Assembly: GCA_028293745.1 (NCBI GenBank)
Contig: JAQGOF010000008.1
Coordinates: 1 to 47,653 of the forward strand
Direction of reading: 5' to 3'
DNA: 47,653 bases
Origin: Gammaproteobacteria bacterium
GTDB lineage: Bacteria; Pseudomonadota; Gammaproteobacteria; Steroidobacterales; Steroidobacteraceae
Of this stretch, positions 18,186 through 24,683 are shown piece after piece. The notes below the pieces were generated by a model. The model was not told the origin of the DNA and did not search any database. It was given only the letters and a program-made list of their open reading frames with translations. The translations under genes and the position numbers were made by a program. The number at the start of each line of letters is the position of its first letter. Position 1 is the first letter of the stretch.

Positions 18186-19391
18186 ATGGAAGCGAATACA
18201 GCAACTGTCCCGCCCCCGGTGGGCTTCTTTCAGACGCGCCGGGGTCGCTGGCTCGCCATCGCCGCCGTGGCATTCGGGCTCATCGGTTTGCTGGCTTTCG
18301 GCTATTGGTATTTCTACGCGCGCAACTACCAGGACACTGACGATGCCTACGTAGCCGGCGACCTCGTCAATGTCATGTCGCAGGTGAGCGGCACTGTCGT
18401 CAGTATCGGTGCCGACGAGACGGATCTGGTTGAGGCCGGCCAGGAACTGGTCAGGCTTGACAACACCGACGCGGAGATTGCGTTACGCGACACGGAGGCG
18501 CGCCTTGCGCGCGCCGTTCGTCAGACACGGACCGTGTTTGCAAACCGGGACCAGCTCGAAGCGGTCGTTGCGCAGCGCAGGGCGGACCTGAACAAGGCGC
18601 AATCGGATCTGGATCGGCGCAAGGACCTGACGAGCTCTGGAGCCGTCTCCGCCGAGGAGCTCTCACATACTCGCGATACCTTGAGCGCGGCGCGGGACGG
18701 ATTGGTGGCCGCGGAAAAGAATCTTAGCGCCAGCCTGGCGCTGACCGGCCAAACCGGCGTATCCGACAATCCGGACGTGCAGGCCGCTGCAACCGAGGTG
18801 GAGCGCGCCTACCTCGCGCTGCGGCGCACCAGCATCAGGGCGCCAGTGTCAGGATATGTGGCGAAACGGGCCGTTCAGTTGGGTGAGCGCGTTGCGCCCG
18901 GCGGGCAACCGTTGCTTTCCATCGTGCCTCTGGAGCGGTTGCGTGTCGAAGCCAACTTCAAGGAAGTGCAGCTGAATCAGATGCGTATCGGGCAGCCGGT
19001 GCGCGTCGTCGCTGACCTGTACGGCAGTCAAGTCGAGTATCACGGCACGATCGCGGGTCTTGGCCTGGGAACCGGCGCTGCGTTCGCGCTGCTGCCGGCA
19101 CAAAACGCCACGGGCAATTGGATCAAAGTCGTCCAGCGAGTCCCCGTGCGCATCGCCCTCGATCCGAAGGAATTGGCCGGGCATCCGTTGCGCGTGGGGC
19201 TATCGACCAAAGTACAGGTCGACGTGCGCAACGTGTCAGGACAGATCCTCGCGCAGTCAGCACGTCAGACGCCGGTGCTTGCGACTAACGCCTATGACAT
19301 CGACCGACGGGAAGTCATGGCCCGGATCGCCCACATCATCCAGGAAAACACCGCGGAAGGATCCGGCCGGTTTGCGGCGCAGCAGCGATGA
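18186..19391 (+). CDS. EmrA/HlyD-family membrane fusion protein
   Basis: 401 residues from the ATG at 18186. A TTG two codons upstream, overlapping the previous stop, is the alternative start. One N-terminal membrane helix (about 25-45) is followed by QDTDDAYVAGDLVNVMSQVSG, the hallmark of EmrA-type adaptors, then a coiled-coil hairpin and the second lipoyl half (RTSIRAPVSGYVAKRAVQLGERVAPG). EmrA normally pairs with EmrB, a 14-helix MFS exporter usually encoded next. No EmrB gene follows here, only 457 bp without a gene. The partner may be encoded elsewhere. Confidence 0.93.
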   Translation: MEANTATVPPPVGFFQTRRGRWLAIAAVAFGLIGLLAFGYWYFYARNYQDTDDAYVAGDLVNVMSQVSGTVVSIGADETDLVEAGQELVRLDNTDAEIALRDTEARLARAVRQTRTVFANRDQLEAVVAQRRADLNKAQSDLDRRKDLTSSGAVSAEELSHTRDTLSAARDGLVAAEKNLSASLALTGQTGVSDNPDVQAAATEVERAYLALRRTSIRAPVSGYVAKRAVQLGERVAPGGQPLLSIVPLERLRVEANFKEVQLNQMRIGQPVRVVADLYGSQVEYHGTIAGLGLGTGAAFALLPAQNATGNWIKVVQRVPVRIALDPKELAGHPLRVGLSTKVQVDVRNVSGQILAQSARQTPVLATNAYDIDRREVMARIAHIIQENTAEGSGRFAAQQR

Positions 19392-19848
19392 ACCAACATC
19401 AAACCGGGAAACGGGCGCGTTCCCGGACGGTCTCGTCGTTGAGATAAGACAAAAAGATGACAGGCGCCGCGGTGTGAGCTGCTTCTCAGATTTCGCGCGG
19501 CGTTTATAGCGATATTGATCTCACCCGTAAGTGCTCAATGAGCGCTCACGGGTTCAAACACCCCGCCGATCCCTGGCCGTCCGTCACCGGGGCGCGACAG
19601 CCCTCATTCCAATAAATCAACAAGTTAGGGAACGCCGCCGATATCTGTCTGCGGGTAGCGACGCATTTCGCGATGTTATGTTGCTGGTGCTGCGTGCCAT
19701 TTAGTTACTTTACTTTACAAATTCAACCTCTTGGCCGGCCGCGACTGTACGGGCATGCATGGACGGCATGGGCTTTGCTTGGGCTCCCGCGCACGAATGC
19801 ACATCGTGCCGCAGGCTTCTACACGGATCACGCTTGTAAAGGGGAGTT
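19392..19848. other. 457-bp intergenic region, no gene seen
   Basis: Between the emrA-like gene and the di-heme oxidoreductase I find no protein with coding character on either strand. There is no remnant of an emrB gene. The region holds the hairpin at 19524-19552, an AT-richer stretch at about 19600-19725 that probably contains the promoter of the downstream gene, and a good RBS (AAAGGGGAG) before the ATG at 19849. Confidence 0.6.
19524..19552 (+). terminator. Hairpin, possible terminator of the MarR-NodT-EmrA operon
   Basis: Arms CCCGTAAGTGCT and AGCGCTCACGGG pair over 12 positions with one A-C mismatch and one G-U pair around a 5-nt loop, 132 bp after the emrA-like stop. It is not followed by a T-tract, so intrinsic termination is uncertain. 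It could instead be an mRNA 3'-end stabiliser. Confidence 0.4.
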
Positions 19849-21276
19849 ATGAAACTTGGATTCACTACGGCTTCGCGCGCCGTTCTATTGACCATGGCTG
19901 GTTGGGCACTCAGCGTGTCCGCTGCGAGCGCCGCTGCTGACCCCGGCCTCCGCGGAGGCGCTCCCGGTGCTGGCGATCCTGTACCGGGATTGACAGCGGA
20001 CCAGTCGACTTTGTTTTTCGACGGGCAGGCGACATTCGCGGAGAAGGAGGCTCTCGAGGATGGGCTGGGGCCTCGATTCAATCTCGACAGCTGTCTCGGG
20101 TGCCACTCGTTCCCGGTTCACGGAGGTAGTTCTCCACCGGTCAACCCGCAGGCCACCGTGGCAACGGACCTGGGGGCAAAGAATGTTCTGCCTCCTTTCA
20201 TCACCGCGAACGGACCGATCCGCGAGGCGCGCTTCCAATTCCTGCCCAATGGACAGCGGGACGGTGGCGTGCATTCGTTATTCGTGATCAGCGGCCGCGT
20301 TGATGCGACCGGCACCGCTGCGAAGTGCACGGCGGTACAGGAAGACTTTGCGGGGCAATTCCGGCGCGGCAACGTGTCGCTGCGCATACCGACCCCGACC
20401 TACGGATTGGGATTGGTCGAGAACATTCCGGACACCACGCTGACCGCCAATCTGGCAGCCAATGCGCAACAGAAGGCACAGCTGGGTATTTCGGGGCATC
20501 TGAACACGAACGGCAATGATGGCCGCGTCGCCCGTTTCGGATGGAAGGCGCAGAACGTCTCGTTGCTGCTGTTCTCCGGCGAGGCCTACAACGTCGAGAT
20601 GGGCATCACGAACGAGCTGTTCCAGACGGAGCGTGATCTCAACCCCGCTTGCCAGACGGACGCGACTCCGAATGACATCTCAGGCAAGGAGGGACTTGCT
20701 GACGCCGCTATGACCTTGAGTGACGTCGAGAAGTTCGCGTTATACATGCGCTACCTGGGAGCACCTATGCCGTCAACGACAGCGCCGGGAGGAGCCGCCT
20801 CGATCACCCGTGGTCAGCAGGCGTTCAACTCGGTTGGTTGCGCGTTGTGCCACACGCCCTCGATGACGACGGCCACCACGAAAGTTGGCGCACTGTCCAA
20901 CAAGACTGCCACGTTGTACTCGGACCTCGCGGTTCATCACATGGGGCCGACACTGGCCGACAATGTCATCCAGGGTGCCGCGGGCCCGGATGAGTTCCGA
21001 ACAGCCCCGCTGTGGGGTCTCGGCCAGCGTGTGTTCTTCCTCCATGACGGACGGACGAGCGACCTGGTGCAGGCGATTCAGCTGCACGCAAGTGGTAGTG
21101 GTGGCCGGGGTGGACGTTCCGACGCTGCCGGTGCTGCTACGGATGCGGACGCCATTGCCAACTGGCGTGGATCCGGCGGTACGCAGCCTTCGGAGGCCAA
21201 CAGGGTCATTGCGAACTTCAACAACCTGAATAGTGCCTCCCAGCAGGACTTGCTCAACTTCCTGCGGAGTTTGTAA
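19849..21276 (+). CDS. Di-heme c-type oxidoreductase (DUF1111/DHOR family)
   Basis: A 475-residue exported protein with a signal peptide (about 1-26, SAASAAADP) and two haem c motifs, CLGCH at 82-86 and CALCH at 331-335. Family-typical blocks are LGPRFNLDSCLGCH, RVARFGWKAQNVSLL, EAYNVEMGITNELF, and PLWGLGQRVFFLHDGRTSDLVQAIQLH. Members are periplasmic relatives of bacterial cytochrome c peroxidase, often called thiol oxidoreductases and often found with iron or other metal uptake genes. No such partner is adjacent here. The true electron donor and substrate are unknown. A strong terminator follows. Confidence 0.92.
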   Translation: MKLGFTTASRAVLLTMAGWALSVSAASAAADPGLRGGAPGAGDPVPGLTADQSTLFFDGQATFAEKEALEDGLGPRFNLDSCLGCHSFPVHGGSSPPVNPQATVATDLGAKNVLPPFITANGPIREARFQFLPNGQRDGGVHSLFVISGRVDATGTAAKCTAVQEDFAGQFRRGNVSLRIPTPTYGLGLVENIPDTTLTANLAANAQQKAQLGISGHLNTNGNDGRVARFGWKAQNVSLLLFSGEAYNVEMGITNELFQTERDLNPACQTDATPNDISGKEGLADAAMTLSDVEKFALYMRYLGAPMPSTTAPGGAASITRGQQAFNSVGCALCHTPSMTTATTKVGALSNKTATLYSDLAVHHMGPTLADNVIQGAAGPDEFRTAPLWGLGQRVFFLHDGRTSDLVQAIQLHASGSGGRGGRSDAAGAATDADAIANWRGSGGTQPSEANRVIANFNNLNSASQQDLLNFLRSL

Positions 21277-21308
21277 ACGGTTTTTTTTTTGGAGATCGAT
21301 CGCGTTTG

Positions 21309-21325
21309 GGCTCCCTGATGGAGCC
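21309..21325 (+). other. Small hairpin before the terminator
   Basis: GGCTCC-CTGAT-GGAGCC forms a perfect 6-bp stem with a 5-nt loop. The adjacent CCCC (21327-21330) can also pair with the first GGGG of the terminator stem. A competing fold is therefore possible, but this may simply add 3'-end structure. Confidence 0.5.
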
Positions 21326-21333
21326 ACCCCGCT

Positions 21334-21365
21334 GGGGTGCCGCTGACCACGGCACCCCTTTTTTT
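21334..21365 (+). terminator. Rho-independent terminator of the DUF1111 gene
   Basis: Stem GGGGTGCCG / CGGCACCCC (9 bp, perfect) with loop CTGACCA, immediately followed by seven Ts. It lies 57 bp after the stop codon at 21276 and is the clearest intrinsic terminator in the window. Confidence 0.92.
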
Positions 21366-21435
21366 ATTGGCGGAGACTTGAGGCCGGTGGCGTGCACGCT
21401 CAGTATGCCTCTGGGTTCTGGTTGGGTGGATAGGG

Positions 21436-22149
21436 GTGAGGAAAGTGAGGAGATTGGGATTTGCGCGGCTGGCGGTCACTGCGGGTGCCGCCATCGCCGC
21501 TATTGGGAACGGTGCGCTGGCTTTGGCGGCCGAGGCTTCGTACGCGCAGTCAGCATCATCCCGGGTTGCCGAAGAGCCGCTATTGTTTGAAATCGCCGGA
21601 TTTGGCGCGCTTGCGGTGGGTGGGCACTTTCGGTTGCAGGATCCCACTGCGACCGGCATGGGTACCGGGAGTACCGTCAGTTTGGCGGATCACGGCGCAT
21701 TTGCCCTGGCGGCAGATTTGCGAGCTGACGCGGGAAGTCAGTATGAGCTGTTCTATTCGCGCGAGGCTACGGATCTCGGCGGGAACGCCGGTGTTCCACG
21801 TATCAATGTCACTGTGGAGTATGTACACCTCGGCGGCACGCTGTTGCTCAACGATGAGCCGAAGATCCAACCGTACATGGTGGGTGGATTGGGAATCGCC
21901 CGATTCACTCCGGGCGCGCAGGGGAACACCGACACGCGGTTCTCAGCCTCGCTGGGGCTGGGGTTGCGGTGGCCGGTCACCAGGCACTTTTCGGTGCGGC
22001 TCGAGGGGCGTGGCTTTGTGACGCTCGTGAATCCGGATGCAGCGATTTTCTGCAGGTCGGATCAGGCGGGGCTGCTGTGTCGGATTCGTGGGAGTGGGCA
22101 GACGTTCCTTCAGGGGGAGTTCCTGGCGGGCGCGGCGTGGGCATTTTGA
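21436..22149 (+). CDS. Putative outer-membrane beta-barrel protein (unknown function)
   Basis: 237 residues with a likely signal peptide (about 1-32, ALALAAEASYA). The remainder alternates hydrophobic and polar residues in strand-like runs (FEIAGFGALAVGGHFRL, QYELFYSREATDL, VEYVHLGGTLLL, IQPYMVGGLGIARFTP, FSASLGLGLRWPV, FSVRLEGRGFVTLV, LQGEFLAGAAWAF) and ends in Phe, the usual outer-membrane insertion signal. The size and layout suggest an 8-stranded OmpA/OmpW-like barrel. Two cysteines lie in the last extracellular loop. The start is GTG at 21436, with a second GTG 9 bp later. Function unknown. Confidence 0.75.
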   Translation: MRKVRRLGFARLAVTAGAAIAAIGNGALALAAEASYAQSASSRVAEEPLLFEIAGFGALAVGGHFRLQDPTATGMGTGSTVSLADHGAFALAADLRADAGSQYELFYSREATDLGGNAGVPRINVTVEYVHLGGTLLLNDEPKIQPYMVGGLGIARFTPGAQGNTDTRFSASLGLGLRWPVTRHFSVRLEGRGFVTLVNPDAAIFCRSDQAGLLCRIRGSGQTFLQGEFLAGAAWAF

Positions 22150-22159
22150 GGCGGCAGTG

Positions 22160-22627
22160 TCAGGTGAGCTTGACGTAGTTCAACGGTAACGCCGTCGTGT
22201 ACTTGATCGTCTCGAGCGCGAAGCTGGCGCTCACGTCCTGAAACTCAACTGATGCGATGAGCCGCTTGTAGACGAGATCGTAGGCATCGATGTCGGGCAC
22301 AACTATTCGCATGAGATAGTCCACGTCACCGCTCATCCGATGGATCTCTGTCACCTCTGGAATATCACGAACCGCTTTCACGAACTTATCGAACCACGCC
22401 TCGCTGTGATTCCCGGTCTTGAGGGTGACGAACACGGTGGTACCGAGGTTCAGCGACCGGGCATCGAGCAGCGCCACGGTCTGCTTGATGACGCCTTCCT
22501 CTTCCAGCCTCTTGATGCGCCGCCAACAGGGCGCCTTCGACAGGCCTATGCGGTCGGCGAGCTCCGCGGCCGTGAGGCCCCCGTTTTTCTGGAGATGTTC
22601 CAGAATCTTCTTGTCCAGCTTATCCAT
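22160..22627 (-). CDS. Lrp/AsnC-family transcriptional regulator
   Basis: 155 residues: N-terminal HTH (LDKKILEHLQKNGGLTAAELADRIGLSKAPCWRRIKRLEEEGVI) and C-terminal RAM domain for ligand binding and oligomerisation (VTEIHRMSGDVDYLMRIVVPDIDAYD). Lrp-type proteins usually sense amino acids and control amino acid metabolism. The closest annotated patterns are general Lrp proteins rather than AsnC itself. It is transcribed divergently from the DUF6356 gene across 110 bp, and its 3' end converges on the barrel gene. Confidence 0.93.
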   Translation of the reverse strand: MDKLDKKILEHLQKNGGLTAAELADRIGLSKAPCWRRIKRLEEEGVIKQTVALLDARSLNLGTTVFVTLKTGNHSEAWFDKFVKAVRDIPEVTEIHRMSGDVDYLMRIVVPDIDAYDLVYKRLIASVEFQDVSASFALETIKYTTALPLNYVKLT

Positions 22628-22737
22628 GAGACATTGTCGCCTCGACGCCGCCCTCCGCGCAACTTTGTTGCGTCGGGTACGCTAAACAGCCGGATCTTCG
22701 CAACCCTGTAGCGCGCCTAACGGACTACTCTGTGTCC

Positions 22738-23004
22738 ATGGACCTGCAACGTATCTTCACGGAACATCCGGCCTCGGTGGGGGAAACCTACTGGGGGCAT
22801 CTGCTGAGGGCGTCCTGGTTCGGCGGCAAGATGTTGTTGGCCGCTGGCGCCTGTTTCGTGCACGCCATTTTCCCGTTCCTGTTCGTCAAGACCGGCAGCC
22901 AGGCCATCACGCAGTTGCATGCCGCGATGGTCACGAACCGCCGGGCACCCGAACCCAGGGAAGTTGATCTCGTTCCCCGCCTGCGGAGCCATTCTGGGGG
23001 CTGA
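22738..23004 (+). CDS. Small membrane protein, DUF6356-like
   Basis: 88 residues from the ATG at 22738. A GTG at 22732 is also possible, and neither has a clear RBS. The protein has FTEHPASVGETYWGHLLRASWFGGKMLLAAGACFVHAIFPFLFVKTGSQ, with the conserved HPxSVGETY block and one long hydrophobic segment with HAxxPFLF. These features match the DUF6356 family of short proteobacterial membrane proteins as I recall it. Function unknown. It diverges from the Lrp-type gene and is followed by a strongly structured intergenic region. Confidence 0.75.
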   Translation: MDLQRIFTEHPASVGETYWGHLLRASWFGGKMLLAAGACFVHAIFPFLFVKTGSQAITQLHAAMVTNRRAPEPREVDLVPRLRSHSGG

Positions 23005-23012
23005 AAAGTCCT

Positions 23013-23213
23013 GCCGGTGAGCACCCTTTCAGATGTCACCGGCAAGAGAACGTTGCATTTGCGTGCAACGGAGGGAGCCGACTGATTCCCGTGGGAGCGT
23101 ATTTGCACTCCGAGGGAATCGTTCAAGTTGGGGTCGATACTGCGACCGAACGCAGTGCACTGACAAGCTTCAAATTTCGTGCGTAGCAGCAGGGCTGCCG
23201 CGCGCCGGCAGCC
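23013..23213. other. Cluster of five hairpins between convergent genes
   Basis: The 210-bp gap after the DUF6356 gene contains five inverted repeats in a row: GCCGGTGA/TCACCGGC (23013-23043, 15-nt loop), CGTTGCA/TGCAACG (23051-23070, 6-nt loop), GATTCCC/GGGAATC with inner GGAG/CTCC (23084-23120), ACTGCG/CGCAGT (23139-23156) and GGCTGCCG/CGGCAGCC (23193-23213, 5-nt loop). All arms named are perfect. None is followed by a T-tract. They may act as bidirectional 3'-end structures, or the first three may belong to one structured RNA. Coding potential is absent. Confidence 0.6.
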
Positions 23214-23214
23214 G

Positions 23215-24060
23215 TCAGCTGCCTTCCGCGGTGGTATGCACGAGATAGCCACCGGACTTGTCGTCCCGCTCGAGCTTCAGAAGCCCGCGTTGCGCGGCTT
23301 CCTCCAGCAGCTTGTTGAAGGATCTGAAGCCGTAGTAGGTCTCGTTGAATCCGGGGCGCTGGCGTTTGAGCGCTTGTTTGACCATCGAGCCCCAGATCTT
23401 GTCTTCCGCACCGCGCTCGGCGACCAGGGCGTCGATCGTGGACAACACCAGGTCGAACGCCTCCTGCTTCTTGTCCTCTTCCTTAGCGTCCTTAGCGGTA
23501 TGACCGTGAGAGGACTCGGTGCTGGTAGCCTTCTTGCGGGTTGTCCGCCGCGCCTTGGTTTGCTCGCGCACCAGGTCGTCGTAGTAGATGAACTCATCGC
23601 AGTTGGCGATGAGCAGCTCCGACGTCGAGTTCTTCACCCCGACGCCGATCACCGCCTTGTTGTTCTCACGCAGCTTGCTGACGAGTGGTGAGAAGTCCGA
23701 ATCGCCGCTAATCACGACGAATGTGTCGACGTGTGTTTTCGTATAGCAGAGGTCGAGGGCATCGACGACCATGCGGATGTCGGCAGAGTTCTTGCCTGAC
23801 TGCTTCACGTGGGGGATCTCGATGAGCTCGAAGCCGGCGTGGTGCATGGCGGGCTTGAACTCCTTGTAGCGGTCCCAGTCGCTGTAGGCCTTCTTTACGA
23901 CAATGGAGCCCTTGAGGAGCAGCCGCTCGAGAATGCGGGTGATGTCGAACTTTTCGTAGCGCGCATCACGTACGCCCAGTGCGATATTTTCGAAGTCGCA
24001 GAACAGGGCAAGATTGGATGTTTCGGCCCCTGAGGGCATGGTGTTCCGTCCGTAATTCAT
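23215..24060 (-). CDS. NYN-domain putative ribonuclease with C-terminal OST-HTH/LOTUS domain (LabA-like)
   Basis: 281 residues. The N-terminal NYN (PIN-like) nuclease domain has the acidic metal-binding set: CDFENIALG near 21-29, SADIRMVVDALDL and SGDSDFSPLVSKLRE. A basic, low-complexity linker follows (KARRTTRKKATSTESSHGHTAKDAKEEDKK, about 170-200 region), then an OST-HTH/LOTUS domain at about 205-275 (IWGSMVKQALKRQRPGFNETYYGFRSFNKLLEEA), which binds RNA in this family. It probably cleaves or binds structured RNA in the cytoplasm. The target is unknown. A second ATG seven codons in (MPSGAETS) is an equally plausible start. It diverges from a small XRE gene. Confidence 0.9.
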   Translation of the reverse strand: MNYGRNTMPSGAETSNLALFCDFENIALGVRDARYEKFDITRILERLLLKGSIVVKKAYSDWDRYKEFKPAMHHAGFELIEIPHVKQSGKNSADIRMVVDALDLCYTKTHVDTFVVISGDSDFSPLVSKLRENNKAVIGVGVKNSTSELLIANCDEFIYYDDLVREQTKARRTTRKKATSTESSHGHTAKDAKEEDKKQEAFDLVLSTIDALVAERGAEDKIWGSMVKQALKRQRPGFNETYYGFRSFNKLLEEAAQRGLLKLERDDKSGGYLVHTTAEGS

Positions 24061-24162
24061 TTTGATGGATTCGCGCTGCGCGCCCGGGCTACGCGCCCCG
24101 GTGATTCTGACAGGTGTGTGTGGGTGAGTGGGGGTTTATTGAGATCGCCGGGCACGGGGCTC

Positions 24163-24194
24163 GTAGATTATATCCCGTGGACCTAATGCCACAG
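24163..24194 (+). promoter_or_regulatory. Promoter/operator-like element upstream of XRE gene (weaker relative of those at 42290 and 42607)
   Basis: ATTATA (24167-24172), 4-bp spacer, GTGGAC (24177-24182) then CTAATG. The same words with the same 4-bp spacer precede the XRE genes at 42341 and, in part, 42640. GAT-TAT-ATC gives the left part partial dyad symmetry. It ends about 25 bp before the ATG. TATATC could serve as the -10 box. Function as an autoregulatory site is inferred. Confidence 0.45.
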
Positions 24195-24216
24195 AACATC
24201 GAATCATGTTGAGACT

Positions 24217-24450
24217 ATGGCAACCGAAAGCATCGCTGCGATCTTTGGAAAAGTGCTGCGCGAGCAGCGTAATGCGCGCGGTATTTCGCAGGAGGCGCTG
24301 GCTTTGAGCGCCGACGTTGACCGCACCTTTGTCAGTCAGATGGAGCGGGGCATTCGCCAGCCCACACTGACTACCTTGTGCAAACTCTCCGAAGCGCTGG
24401 AAATCCAGCCCTCGACGTTAGTGGCACGCGTGGAGAAACTGCTGCGCTGA
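24217..24450 (+). CDS. Small XRE-family regulator (77 aa), C-protein-like
   Basis: A single HTH_3 domain protein of 77 residues: FGKVLREQRNARGISQEALALSADVDRTFVSQMERGIRQPTLTTLCKLSEALEI. Its size, single-domain layout and the sequence of the recognition helix region resemble controller proteins of restriction-modification systems, but no methylase or endonuclease gene is nearby. It is a paralogue of the 77-residue protein at 42341-42574. It probably works as a dimer and may control itself through the element just upstream. Confidence 0.88.
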   Translation: MATESIAAIFGKVLREQRNARGISQEALALSADVDRTFVSQMERGIRQPTLTTLCKLSEALEIQPSTLVARVEKLLR

Positions 24451-24492
24451 GCGCAAGGCCGGCGCGCCCATTGCGCGTTCCTTGGCTGCCCT

Positions 24493-24515
24493 CACCCGGC
24501 AAAGGGGCCCGGGTG
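24493..24515 (+). terminator. Possible terminator hairpin after the XRE gene
   Basis: CACCCGG/CCGGGTG (7 bp, 9-nt loop) 43 bp after the stop. A second repeat, GCGCAA/TTGCGC, spans 24451-24476. No T-tract follows, so it is weak. The rest of the 233-bp gap before the next gene shows no coding sequence. Confidence 0.35.
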
Positions 24516-24683
24516 CCAGTCCTTGGATTATTGTCACATGAGCGCCCGTTAACTCAGTCAATTGGCGCAAGGCACAAATTCGCTCCAAACCGGCGCTAAT
24601 CCTTGAGGTTTACAGGGTATTCGACTGATCGGTGACACGTGTCTCAGTGCTAGTCTGGATTCAACCGGCGTGCTGCCGACATA

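Noticed and set aside
21283..21292. Run of ten Ts just after the di-heme oxidoreductase stop
   Set aside because: No stem precedes it. The true terminator is the 9-bp stem with seven Ts at 21334-21365.
24217..24450. Possible restriction-modification system around the controller-like XRE genes
   Set aside because: No methyltransferase or endonuclease motifs were found near 24 kb or 42 kb.
24634..24643. Palindrome GACACGTGTC before the CHASE4-GGDEF-EAL gene
   Set aside because: A 10-bp dyad is expected by chance in a window this size, and no repeat or partner supports it as an operator.
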